Notes under the pieces: model-generated
Database searches by the model: none
What the model was told of the DNA's origin: nothing
The model's input: only the letters and a program-made list of their open reading frames with translations
DNA from: ECT2AJA-044 sp965262845
Lineage (GTDB): Bacteria; Bacteroidota; Bacteroidia; Flavobacteriales; ECT2AJA-044
Direction of reading: 5' to 3'
NCBI GenBank assembly: GCA_965262845.1
Contig: CBDHFX010000002.1
Span: 868,001-932,000 of the forward strand
Length of the DNA stretch: 64,000 nt
Position numbers and translations under genes: made by a program
In this document: one piece after another, positions 1-9,385 of the stretch
Numbering within the stretch: the stretch's first letter is position 1
Layout: the number at the start of each line of letters is the position of its first letter

Positions 1-2150
1 CTTACGGTTGAAGAACCTGCTGATGCGGTCAGGGCATCCGGCTCGGTAATGGTGTATGAAAGGAACGCCTCACATCCGTTGTTATCGGTTACCGACACAT
101 GGTACGTTCCGGCTGTCAGGTTGCTCAGACCTGGAGTAACATCCCCCGTGTTCCACAGGTAGCTATACGGAGAGGTGCCACCCGATACACTCACAGACAA
201 TGCCCCGTCATTACCCCCAAAACAACTTACGTTGGTTACCGAACCTGCTGATGCGGTCAGGGCATCCGGCTCGGTAAGGGTGTATGAAAGGAACGCCTCA
301 CATCCATTGTTATCGGTTACCGACACATGGTACGTTCCGGCTGTCAGGTTACTCAGCCCCGAAGTAGCATCCCCTGTGTTCCACAGGTAGCTGTACGGAG
401 AGGTTCCGCCCGAGACGCTCACAGACAGTGCCCCGTCATTACCTCCAAAACAGCTTACGTCGGTCAGGGAACCTGTCGATACGGTCAGGTCATCCGGCTC
501 GGTAAGGGCGAACATTAAGGTAGCCGGACAACCATTATCGTCGGTTACAGTAAGGGTGTACATACCCGGCTCCAATCCCAATAGGTCTTCCGTACCCGGA
601 TCAGTAAAGCCTGTCTCTGGGTCCCTGCTCCAGGCGTAGGTATAGGGAGTGGTGCCGCCCGATACGGTTACATCAATGGATCCGTTGCTGGCCCCATGAC
701 AGCTGATGTCCGTTGCTCCACCGGTAGCAGCAAGCGCTGCACCGGGTTGGGTAATGTTCAAGGCAGACGACTGAGTACATCCCGCAGCGTCGGTCACCGT
801 TACCTGGTAGATTCCGGCCATCCGGTTGCTCAGCCCTGGAGTAACATCCCCCGTGTTCCACAGGTAGCTGTACGGAGAGGTTCCGCCCGATACACTCACA
901 GACAACGCCCCGTCATTACCGCCAAAACAGCTTACGTTGGTCAGGGAACCTGCTGATACGGTCAAGGAGTCTGGTTCAGTAATAGTGAACATTAAGGTAG
1001 CCGGACAACCATTATCGTCGGTTACGGTAAGGGTGTACGTACCCGGCTCCAATCCCGACAGGTCCTCTGTGCCCGGATCAGTAAAGCCTGCCTGCGGGTC
1101 CCTGCTCCAGGAGTAGGCATAGTTAGGGATACCTCCTGAGACTGATACATCAATTGATCCGTCGCTGGCTCCATAGCAGCTGATGTCCGTTGCCCCACCA
1201 GTAGCAACCAGGGCGCTGGGCTGGGCGATACTTACGGAAAGGGACTGAGTACATCCCACAGCGTCGGTCACCGTTACCTGGTATGGTCCGGCTGTCAGGT
1301 TGCTCAGCCCTGAAGTAGCATCCCCCGTGTTCCACAGGTAGCTGTACGGAGGGCTTCCGCCTGATATGCTCACAGTCAGCGCTCCGTCATTACCGCCAAA
1401 ACAGCTTACGTCGGCTGAAGAACCTACCGATACAGTCAGGGCCTCCGGCTCGGTAAGGCTGAACATAAGCGTAGCCGAACAGTCATGATCATCGCTTACA
1501 GTAAGGGTGTACGTACCCGGCTCCAGTCCCGACAGGTCCTCTGTGCCCGGATCAGTAAACCCTGCCTGCGGGTCCCTGCTCCAGGCGTAGGTATAGTTAG
1601 GAGTGCCTCCTGAGACCGATACATCAATTGATCCGTCGTTCGCTCCATGGCAGCTGATGTCCATTGTTCCACCAGTAGCAACTATAGCACTGGGCTGGGT
1701 AATGTTGGTCACAGCTGACGATTGGGTACATCCCATAGCATCCGTTATCGTTACCTGGTATGGCCCGGCCATTAGATTGCTCAGGGCTGAAGTAATGTCC
1801 CCTGTATTCCAAAGATAGCTGTACGGAGGGGTTCCGCCCGAGACAGTCACATTCAGCGCCCCGTCATGACCCCCGAAACAACTTACCTGCGTTACAGAAT
1901 TTGTCGTTACAGCCAGCAAATCCGGCTCGGTAAGGGTGTACGAAAAGATTTCCTCACACCCATACCCATTGGCATCAGATATGGATACCCGATAGGTTCC
2001 GGCACTCAGATTGCTGTGTGAAGTACCGGCAGACAGGCCGTTATCCCACACCAAGGTATAGCCGCCACTAAGGGTTATGGCAATTGAGCCATCGCTGGCT
2101 CCATAACAAGTGATGTCAGTTACTGCTGCAATGGGGCTCGGTTTGAAACA
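1..2150 (-). repeat. SprB-type repeat tract with higher-order units
   Basis: The 3' part of the giant gene in this window is a tandem array of nine SprB repeats of about 76-80 residues. Two types alternate: type A (VSCFGGNDG, WNTGD) and type B (DISCHGASDG, AWSRDPQAGF). The A-B pair recurs as a unit of about 474-477 bp, seen by matching the aacattaagg-like block at 511, 988 and 1462. At the left edge two type A units follow each other with a 228 bp period (blocks at 1 and 229). Nucleotide identity is high enough for slippage or unequal recombination. Confidence 0.85.
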
Positions 2151-5100
2151 GGGTGGACCTACGTCCACGGAAATATCATCCAGGGCCATGTCACCATGAT
2201 CACCTCCGGAGATAGCACGGAAACGGATCTGAAGTGTCGTGGAACCAGCAAAGGGGTTCAGATCCAATACTTCCTCAACCCAGGGATCGGTTGAAGCTGT
2301 TTGCGGACCTGGACCATATGTTTGGTAAATCGTTTGAAATCCACTACCCGTATCCACTTCAACAAGGAACGAGCCAATATCGGTACCGTGGAAGTGTTTC
2401 CAGAAACGGAGTGCCGGGTTGGTGATACCACTGATGTTGATCCATGGCGTCCAAATGGCCGCCTGGTCACCTATCGAACCATAACTGGCCTCTGTATATA
2501 TGTACTGACCTGTTCCCGGCACACCGGTGGTTTGGTCAGCAGAAGGACCCGTATTTGAGGAGGTTGTGCTGTGCGTTTCCAACCACCAGCTGTAACCAGA
2601 TCCACTCGCCGGAATGGTTGTCCAACACGGATCAAAGGTGTTGTTCAGGGAGAACGTCGGACCTTCAAAGTCTTCGGTCCATGGAGCCGTTACAGCAAGT
2701 GCACAATTTGTAAGTGCACTTGCAAAACCCCTCCATTCGCTGCTCACTCCGGGAACCATCGCACAAGCTTCCCGTACGTAGAAATGATATTCTGTTTGAG
2801 CCGTTAAACCGCTTACCAAAAAAGGATGGGTACTCGCCGGGAGGATCCCTATTGGTCCGTTCACTGAACCTACTGCAGCGTCCGGATGAAACCCTGGTGC
2901 ACCATAGGCCACCTCCCAGGAAGTTCCTGAGCTGGGTACCCAGTCCAGTGTTACGTCGGTTGTACCAACCGAAACCACTGAAATGGCACTCGGTTTAAAG
3001 CAAGGCGGACCTATGTCTATAGAAATATCATCCAGGGCCATGTCACCAGCACAGCATCCGGCAGAGATAGCACGGAAGCGGATCTGAAGTACCGTGGAAC
3101 CGGCAAAGGCATTCAGGTCCAATACTTCCTCAACCCAGGGATCGGTCTCAGTTGTTTGCGGGCCGTCACCTTGTATCGCATAGATCGTTTGGAATCCACT
3201 ACCCGTATTGACATCAACGAAGAATGAATCAATATCAGCACCATGGAAATGCTTCCAGAAGCGGAGTACCGGGTTGTTGATAGCACTGATGTCGATCAAG
3301 GGTGTCCGGACTTCTGCCTGGTCACCTGTCGAACCCCAGCTGGCCTCTGTATAGATGTACCGACCTGTTCCCGGCACACCGGTGGTGTGGTCAGCGGAAG
3401 GACCTGTATTTACAGAGCTCGTATTGCTCGTTTCCACCCACCAGCTGTAAATAGAAAATGCACCACTCACCGGAATGGTCGTCCAGCAGGGGTCAAAGGT
3501 GATGCCCGGGGCGAAGGTCGGACCTTCAAAGTCTTCGGCCCAGGGAGCTGTTACAGCGGCACAAAGGGTACCTGGCCCGTCAATGCGCACGTTGTCAATG
3601 AAGAAGTCCGTATCTTCATTGTAAACAGTTGATTCTCCATAGAACCCGATCCGGATATTGTTCCCCGCGTACATACTGATATCGATTACCTCGTGGATCG
3701 TATCCGTACCCGCATTGGCAATAGCGGTGGAATCAAGCATCAAAAGGGCATTCGAACGGTTCCAGGTTGCACCGGCATCGGTGGAAATGACCACATAGAC
3801 CGTATCGTCAGCTCCCCAGCTGCCAGCCGATGTCTCAGCATATTCACGGCAGGTCCAGTCGAACTCCAGTTGCCATTGTGCGAAAGAATTCAGTTCGATC
3901 ACCGGGGTGAATGTCCATTCGTCTATAAAGATTGACCAAATATTCAACTTCGCAGAACCATCAAATCCAACATTACCAAACCCATCATTGGTCCATCCTG
4001 ATGAAGATCCCGAGAATACAGTAGGTTCACCGATCAGTCCTGTTCTTTCATCCCATTCAGCATCATGATAGGTCACAGTAAAGGGCTCAAAGTAAGGAGG
4101 TACAAGGAAGGTACACGCTGTAGCAGGAGCACTCCACGAAGAAAAGGATCCGGGTGAGGAGGTACAGGCCTCACGAACATGGAAATCATAGCAGGTGCCC
4201 GGTGACAGCCCCGTAATGGTGGGGGTTGATGAGGTCACAGAAATAACGGTTCCATTACCAGCTGTGTAGCCTTGTGGCCCATACTCAATTTCCCATCCCA
4301 TTGCAGCAGGATCAACCGGGTTAAAGGAAACGCCCGCAGCAGAAGAGCTGTTAGCCGCGACGGTAAGGGAAGGAAGGCCAAAACAGGGTGGGCCTTCGTC
4401 CACGGAAATATCATCCAGGGCCATGTCACCAACTAAACCTCCGCCACGTATAGCACGGAAGCGGATCTGAAGTGCTGTGGAACCGGCAAAGGCGTTCAGG
4501 TCCAGTACTTCCTCAACCCAAGGGTCGGTCTCATCTGTTTGCGGGCCTGGACCCTGTGTTTGGTAAATCGTTTGGAATCCGCCACCCGCATCAACCTCAA
4601 CGAAGAACTCGTCAATATTGGCACCATAAAAGTGCCTCCAGAAACGGAGTGCCGGGTTGGTAATACCACTGATGTCGATCAAGGGCGTCAGGATTTCCGC
4701 CTGGTGACCTGTCGAACCAGAACTGGCCTCTGTATAGATGTACTGACCCGATCCCGGTACACCGGTGGTGTGGTCAGCAGAAGGACCTGTGGAATTGCCT
4801 GTAATAAAAGAAGCCGTATTGTCCGTTTCCACCCACCAGCTGTAACCAGCCCCACTCACCGGGATGACTGTCCAGCAGGGATCAAAGGTCGGAAGGACGG
4901 CCGAGTGGGAGCCAGCAACGAAGGTCGGACCTTCAAAGTCTTCGGTCCACGGAGCTGTTACAACTGGACAAAGGGGATTATTTGGCCCGTCAATGCGCAC
5001 GTTGTCAATGAAGAAGTCCGTATCTTCATTGGAAATAGTTGATTCTCCATAGAACCCGATCTGGATATTGTTCCCTGCATACATACTGATATCGATTACC

Positions 5101-7883
5101 TCGTGGATCACATTCGTACCCGCGTTGTCAATAGCAGTGGAATCAAGCATCAAAAGGGCATTCGAACGGTTCCAGGTCGCACCGGCATCGGTGGAAATAA
5201 CCACATAGACCGTATCGTCAGGTCCCCAGGTACTGGCCGACGTTGAATTATATCCACGGCAGGTCCAGTCGAACTCCAGCTGCCATTGTGCGGAAGAACC
5301 CAGTTCGATCACCGGGGTGAATGTCCATTCATCTGTCGTGGTTGTCCAAATATTCAACTTCGCAGAACCATCAAATCCAACATTACCAAACCCATCGTCG
5401 GTCCAGTTTGATGAAGATCCCGAGAATGCAGTAGGCTCACCGATCAGTCCTGATGCTTCGTCCCATTCGGCATCATCATAGGTCACAGTGAAGGGCTCAA
5501 AGTAAGGGGGTACAACGAACGTACACGCTGTAGCATAAACACTCCACGGAGTAAAGGATCCGGGTGAGGAGGAACAGGCCTCACGAACATGGAAGTCATA
5601 GCAGGTACCCGGTGACAGCCCCGTAATGGTGGCGTTCGGTGAGGTCAGGGAAAGAACGGTTCCACTACCCGATGTGTAGCCTTTTGGCCCATACTCCATT
5701 TCCCATCCCGTTGCAGCAGGATCAAGCGGGTTAAAGGAAACGCTCACAGCAGAAGAACCGTCAGTCATAGCAGTCAGGAAGGCAGGACCCAAGCATGCGG
5801 GACCCTGCTCAATACGTACATGGTCAAGTGCCAGGTCGTTCTCGAAAGCAGATCCATTCTGAGCATCAACAGTCAGCTCAAACTGAACAGATACTGTACC
5901 CGTAGCAGGGTCTTCATAATCCGCCAGTGACAACATCACACTGTTCCATTGATCACCCCGATCCCCATAGATCGCAAAAAGCGTATCGATGTTACCGGTA
6001 TTGGCTGAGTCAACCATCACATGGAACCACCCCATGCCTGCACCATACATGTGGTAATCAAAGATCAGCACTGGGTTGGTAATCGTTGTGATATCTACTG
6101 GCGGACTTTGGATAAGGGCCTTATCTCCGGCAGAACTTCCGTTAGTTTCCACGTAGATGTACTGGCTACCGTCATTCGCCGCAGAAGGTCCTGTGTTAGG
6201 TGAGTCAGTACCTCCTGAGTTTTGTTCCCAATCAAGTTGATCTGTATTGCTTTGGATCCAGCAAGGGCTCAATCCAGCTTCAAAACTATCGGACCATGGA
6301 GCTGTTACAGCAGGCGGGCAATTTGTACGCGTACCTGCAAAACCTCTCCATTCGCTGTTCCCTCCGGGAAACCACAATGCACAGGCTTCCCGTACGTAGA
6401 AATGATATTCTGTGTCAGCAGTTAAGCCGGTTACCGTGAAAGGATGGGTACCTGCCGGAACGATCCCGATCGGTCCGTTCGGTGAACCCACTGCAGCTTC
6501 CGGATCAAACCCCGGTGCACCATAGGCCACTTCCCAGGAAGTTACTGAATTAGGTACCCAGTCCAGCGTTACATCGGTTACACCAGTTGAAACCACCGAA
6601 AGGGTAGTCGGTTTGGGACAGGGTGGGCCTACGTCCACGGAAATATCATCCAGGGCCATGTCACCAGCACAGCATCCGGCAGAGATAGCACGGAAGCGGA
6701 TCTGAAGTGCCGTGGAACCGGCAAAGGCATTCAGGTCAACTTCTTCCTCAACCCAAGGGTCGGTCTCATCTGTTTGCGGGCCGTCACCTTGTGTTTGGTA
6801 AACCGTTTGGAATCCGCTACCCGCATCAACCTCAACGAAGAACGCGTCAATATCAGCACCATAAAAGTGCCTCCGGAAACGGAGTGCCGGGTTGATGATA
6901 CCACTGATGTCGATCAAGGGTGTATAGACTTCTGCCTCGTCATCTGTCGAACCAGAACTGGCCTCTGTATAGATGTACTTGCCTGTTCCAGGCACACCGG
7001 TGGTGTGGTCAGCGGAGGGACCTGTACCTGAAGAACTCGTATTGTCCGTTTCCACCCACCAGCTGTAGCCAGCCCCACTCGCCGGGATGACTGTCCAGCA
7101 GGGGTCAAAGATCGGAATGACGAACGGATGGGAGCCAGCAACGAAGGTCGGACCTTCAAAGTCTTCTGTCCAGGGAGCCGTTACAATCCCACAAGCCGTT
7201 AAAAAGCTAGTGAAATTCCAGGGCGAGCTGTCGTTTACACACAGGGCGCGAACGTATACAAAGTACTGCGTGTTCGGAGCCAAAGTGGTAATGGTAAGGG
7301 AAGTGGCCGTTGTGGGTGTACCGGAACCCGTTGGCGTACCGGCAGTCGTGGTAACCACGTACTCATAACCGTTGGCCGGGTTTGATGTGGAAGCTGTCCA
7401 GCTGATGTTTGCTGAGGTGGCTGTAATACCCGTGGCCGTAATGCCCTGTGGCGGCATACATCCGAAGGAACTGGTGAATACCGCCGTTGTGGTATGATTA
7501 TCCGAAGTATTGCCGCATGCCGCGTTATCAGTCCAGTGTGCACGGTACTGACCCGTTCCCGGGATCGGAGCGTGAAATGGTGAGGGACCATGGGCGATCA
7601 CATTGTTCAGGTCATCGGTCAGGGTTACGTAACCCGGGGTTCCACTAGAATTTCGCGTTACCTCAAAGGTATAGACCCCCGGAAAATTTACCTGAACCAC
7701 GGAATACTCCGTTGTGTAGCTATTCGGGGCAATAATAACAGGCGTGGTTGTCGTTTGATCAAGGGTGTTGATCGTTGACGGAAACTGTCCAGGGTTGGAA
7801 CATTGCGCCTCCACCGTATTTGGCACGAGCGCAAAAAACACCGATGCTGCCCACCATAAGGGCCATAATAGTCGTCTTTTCAT
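1..7883 (-). CDS. Giant secreted adhesin-like protein, T9SS cargo type (C-terminus outside window)
   Basis: One minus-strand frame appears to stay open from the ATG at 7883 to the left window edge, giving at least 2,627 residues. Residues 1-26 form a signal peptide (MKRRLLWPLWW... ending VEAQ). An N-terminal beta domain follows to about 140, then an Fn3 domain (about 143-228). Next come seven MAM/jelly-roll-like or related modules, many opening with TAPWxEDFEGPTF, at about residues 233, 525, 788, 975, 1258, 1444 and 1730, with Fn3-like linkers (TDVTLDWVP...) between some. From about 1918 onward there are nine SprB-type repeats (CFGGNDG...YSYLWNTGD). SprB repeats occur in flavobacterial gliding adhesins; a surface adhesin role is inferred. 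A C-terminal sorting domain is expected beyond the window by analogy with the paralogue at 51-55 kb. The frame was checked by hand at several points, not codon by codon. Confidence 0.9.
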   Translation of the reverse strand, partial: MKRRLLWPLWWAASVFFALVPNTVEAQCSNPGQFPSTINTLDQTTTTPVIIAPNSYTTEYSVVQVNFPGVYTFEVTRNSSGTPGYVTLTDDLNNVIAHGPSPFHAPIPGTGQYRAHWTDNAACGNTSDNHTTTAVFTSSFGCMPPQGITATGITATSANISWTASTSNPANGYEYVVTTTAGTPTGSGTPTTATSLTITTLAPNTQYFVYVRALCVNDSSPWNFTSFLTACGIVTAPWTEDFEGPTFVAGSHPFVIPIFDPCWTVIPASGAGYSWWVETDNTSSSGTGPSADHTTGVPGTGKYIYTEASSGSTDDEAEVYTPLIDISGIINPALRFRRHFYGADIDAFFVEVDAGSGFQTVYQTQGDGPQTDETDPWVEEEVDLNAFAGSTALQIRFRAISAGCCAGDMALDDISVDVGPPCPKPTTLSVVSTGVTDVTLDWVPNSVTSWEVAYGAPGFDPEAAVGSPNGPIGIVPAGTHPFTVTGLTADTEYHFYVREACALWFPGGNSEWRGFAGTRTNCPPAVTAPWSDSFEAGLSPCWIQSNTDQLDWEQNSGGTDSPNTGPSAANDGSQYIYVETNGSSAGDKALIQSPPVDITTITNPVLIFDYHMYGAGMGWFHVMVDSANTGNIDTLFAIYGDRGDQWNSVMLSLADYEDPATGTVSVQFELTVDAQNGSAFENDLALDHVRIEQGPACLGPAFLTAMTDGSSAVSVSFNPLDPAATGWEMEYGPKGYTSGSGTVLSLTSPNATITGLSPGTCYDFHVREACSSSPGSFTPWSVYATACTFVVPPYFEPFTVTYDDAEWDEASGLIGEPTAFSGSSSNWTDDGFGNVGFDGSAKLNIWTTTTDEWTFTPVIELGSSAQWQLEFDWTCRGYNSTSASTWGPDDTVYVVISTDAGATWNRSNALLMLDSTAIDNAGTNVIHEVIDISMYAGNNIQIGFYGESTISNEDTDFFIDNVRIDGPNNPLCPVVTAPWTEDFEGPTFVAGSHSAVLPTFDPCWTVIPVSGAGYSWWVETDNTASFITGNSTGPSADHTTGVPGSGQYIYTEASSGSTGHQAEILTPLIDISGITNPALRFWRHFYGANIDEFFVEVDAGGGFQTIYQTQGPGPQTDETDPWVEEVLDLNAFAGSTALQIRFRAIRGGGLVGDMALDDISVDEGPPCFGLPSLTVAANSSSAAGVSFNPVDPAAMGWEIEYGPQGYTAGNGTVISVTSSTPTITGLSPGTCYDFHVREACTSSPGSFSSWSAPATACTFLVPPYFEPFTVTYHDAEWDERTGLIGEPTVFSGSSSGWTNDGFGNVGFDGSAKLNIWSIFIDEWTFTPVIELNSFAQWQLEFDWTCREYAETSAGSWGADDTVYVVISTDAGATWNRSNALLMLDSTAIANAGTDTIHEVIDISMYAGNNIRIGFYGESTVYNEDTDFFIDNVRIDGPGTLCAAVTAPWAEDFEGPTFAPGITFDPCWTTIPVSGAFSIYSWWVETSNTSSVNTGPSADHTTGVPGTGRYIYTEASWGSTGDQAEVRTPLIDISAINNPVLRFWKHFHGADIDSFFVDVNTGSGFQTIYAIQGDGPQTTETDPWVEEVLDLNAFAGSTVLQIRFRAISAGCCAGDMALDDISIDIGPPCFKPSAISVVSVGTTDVTLDWVPSSGTSWEVAYGAPGFHPDAAVGSVNGPIGILPASTHPFLVSGLTAQTEYHFYVREACAMVPGVSSEWRGFASALTNCALAVTAPWTEDFEGPTFSLNNTFDPCWTTIPASGSGYSWWLETHSTTSSNTGPSADQTTGVPGTGQYIYTEASYGSIGDQAAIWTPWINISGITNPALRFWKHFHGTDIGSFLVEVDTGSGFQTIYQTYGPGPQTASTDPWVEEVLDLNPFAGSTTLQIRFRAISGGDHGDMALDDISVDVGPPCFKPSPIAAVTDITCYGASDGSIAITLSGGYTLVWDNGLSAGTSHSNLSAGTYRVSISDANGYGCEEIFSYTLTEPDLLAVTTNSVTQVSCFGGHDGALNVTVSGGTPPYSYLWNTGDITSALSNLMAGPYQVTITDAMGCTQSSAVTNITQPSAIVATGGTMDISCHGANDGSIDVSVSGGTPNYTYAWSRDPQAGFTDPGTEDLSGLEPGTYTLTVSDDHDCSATLMFSLTEPEALTVSVGSSADVSCFGGNDGALTVSISGGSPPYSYLWNTGDATSGLSNLTAGPYQVTVTDAVGCTQSLSVSIAQPSALVATGGATDISCYGASDGSIDVSVSGGIPNYAYSWSRDPQAGFTDPGTEDLSGLEPGTYTLTVTDDNGCPATLMFTITEPDSLTVSAGSLTNVSCFGGNDGALSVSVSGGTSPYSYLWNTGDVTPGLSNRMAGIYQVTVTDAAGCTQSSALNITQPGAALAATGGATDISCHGASNGSIDVTVSGGTTPYTYAWSRDPETGFTDPGTEDLLGLEPGMYTLTVTDDNGCPATLMFALTEPDDLTVSTGSLTDVSCFGGNDGALSVSVSGGTSPYSYLWNTGDATSGLSNLTAGTYHVSVTDNNGCEAFLSYTLTEPDALTASAGSVTNVSCFGGNDGALSVSVSGGTSPYSYLWNTGDVTPGLSNLTAGTYHVSVTDNNGCEAFLSYTITEPDALTASAGSSTV

Positions 7884-7938
7884 GATTGAATGATTGATAG
7901 GTTAAGCACAAACTAAGTGGCAAGTATATAAAAAATTA

Positions 7939-7950
7939 GGGTCATGACCC
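7939..7950. other. Perfect 12 bp palindrome upstream of the giant gene
   Basis: GGGTCATGACCC is flanked by A/T runs on both sides, about 56 bp upstream of the adhesin start codon. It could be a dyad operator or part of a structured leader. No regulator can be assigned from sequence alone. Confidence 0.35.
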
Positions 7951-8002
7951 AAAAATTATTTTTTTGAACACTTTTTTGCTTTTCTGCTCTTGAGGGCTTC
8001 CC

Positions 8003-8040
8003 AAGGGACGGTAAAAAACAAGAGATCAGAGGCGTCCCTT
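8003..8040 (-). terminator. Inverted repeat at the end of kmo
   Basis: AAGGGACG (8003-8010) pairs with CGTCCCTT (8033-8040) across a 22 nt loop, right at the kmo stop codon. A U-rich run follows only further downstream on the minus strand. It may end the kynurenine transcript, but the long loop makes this uncertain. Confidence 0.3.
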
Positions 8041-9383
8041 TAGTATTCTTCAAGCAGCCGGAGGATTTTCTCCTCCACTTCAATCGTATCCCAAATGAGG
8101 TGAACTGATGGCATGGCCATCACCTCAGCCATGATCCTGTTTTGCCGCTCGCCTTCCTTCAAAGCCTCCACATACGGAATATGACTGAAGGTCACCATGG
8201 AATAGAGCGGGATCCACTTATCGGGATATTTTTCGTGGAAATGCGCCTCGATCTGCTTCTGCAGCAGAAACTGCGGATTTCCGGTCAGATCGCGCATTTC
8301 CACAAAATTGCGCATGGCCAGGTCGGCAATGGCGTCGGCATTAGGCTTGCGCATCACCTCGAACTTCCTAAAGATCGTCTCCCACCCGGTCCCGTGTTCC
8401 TCAAGCAGCTCGTTCAGCACGGAGCAATCCTCGAAACCGCTGTTCATTCCCTGACCATAAAACGGCACAATCGCGTGGCAAGCATCCCCCATCAGACACA
8501 CCTTTCCATTCCGGCTCCATGGAAAACAGCGAATGATGACCAAACCTGAGGCCTGATTCTGAAAGTATTGTTCGGCATAATCGGGCATTAGCGGGATCAG
8601 ATCTGCGAACTGCTCCTCAAAAAGGCGCGCCACGTCCTCCCCTGTTTGAATACTCTCAAAACCCGGATTGCCCTCGTACGGAAAAAACAGGGTGCACGTG
8701 AAGCTGCCATTCGTATTCGGAAGAGCGATCAGCATATACCGGCCTCGCGGCCAGATGTGCAAGGCATTCTTTTCCAGTTTGTGGCTTCCGTTCGCATTGG
8801 GCTCAATGTTCAGTTCCTTGTATCCGTGCTCAATATACTGTTGGCTGTAGGTGAAGCGTTCGGTCCTTTGCATCACGGCCCGAACCGCTGAAAAGGCTCC
8901 ATCTGTCCCAAACAGCACATCGCCCCCGACCTGCTTTTTACTCCCTGTCCTGCACGACTCGAACGTGGCGGTTGCCGAATGCAGGTCCACATCAGTGCAC
9001 TTCTGATCAAAGTGGATCTTCACGCCTTTTTTTTCGGCCAGATCCATCAGCCGGGCATTCAATCCTCCCCGCGAAACGCTATAGATCGCCTGTCCTTTTT
9101 TGCCGTAAGGCTGATAGGTCAGCGTACCGTCCCTGGCATGCATGACCCGCCTGTACATCGGAATGGCCACATCGCGCACCTCATCTGCGATGCCCGCACC
9201 TTCAAGGCCCTTCCATCCGCGATCGCTCATTGCCAGGTTGATCGATCTTCCGGCGGAAATGTCTGTCGAACGCATATCAGGCCGGCGCTCGTACATAGTA
9301 ACTTCGTGGCCCTTGTCCCTCAGATAGATTGAAAGCAGGGAGCCTACCAATCCAGCCCCGCTGATGTTGATCTTTTGTTTCAT
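8040..9383 (-). CDS. kmo: Kynurenine 3-monooxygenase
   Basis: FAD- and NADPH-dependent hydroxylation of L-kynurenine to 3-hydroxykynurenine in tryptophan breakdown and de novo NAD synthesis. The 447 residues are typical. An N-terminal dinucleotide fold has GAGLVG at residues 9-14 and an acidic-basic pair (ER) ending the second strand. The second FAD motif (GDACHAIVPFYGQGMNSGFE) lies near residues 297-316. The C-terminal part is rich in hydrophobic and aromatic residues, as in membrane-associated KMOs. It lies 2 bp downstream of kynU in the same operon. The 3-hydroxyanthranilate dioxygenase and tryptophan dioxygenase genes are not in the window. Confidence 0.95.
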   Translation of the reverse strand: MKQKINISGAGLVGSLLSIYLRDKGHEVTMYERRPDMRSTDISAGRSINLAMSDRGWKGLEGAGIADEVRDVAIPMYRRVMHARDGTLTYQPYGKKGQAIYSVSRGGLNARLMDLAEKKGVKIHFDQKCTDVDLHSATATFESCRTGSKKQVGGDVLFGTDGAFSAVRAVMQRTERFTYSQQYIEHGYKELNIEPNANGSHKLEKNALHIWPRGRYMLIALPNTNGSFTCTLFFPYEGNPGFESIQTGEDVARLFEEQFADLIPLMPDYAEQYFQNQASGLVIIRCFPWSRNGKVCLMGDACHAIVPFYGQGMNSGFEDCSVLNELLEEHGTGWETIFRKFEVMRKPNADAIADLAMRNFVEMRDLTGNPQFLLQKQIEAHFHEKYPDKWIPLYSMVTFSHIPYVEALKEGERQNRIMAEVMAMPSVHLIWDTIEVEEKILRLLEEY

Positions 9384-9385
9384 CG

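Noticed and set aside
1..2150. Regular repeats considered as a CRISPR-like array
   Set aside because: The periodicity is 228-477 bp and fully coding (SprB repeats), without short repeats and unique spacers.
8736..8756. Hairpin-like GGCC/GGCC in kmo
   Set aside because: It encodes HIWPRG, a conserved KMO segment, and the arms are not fully complementary.
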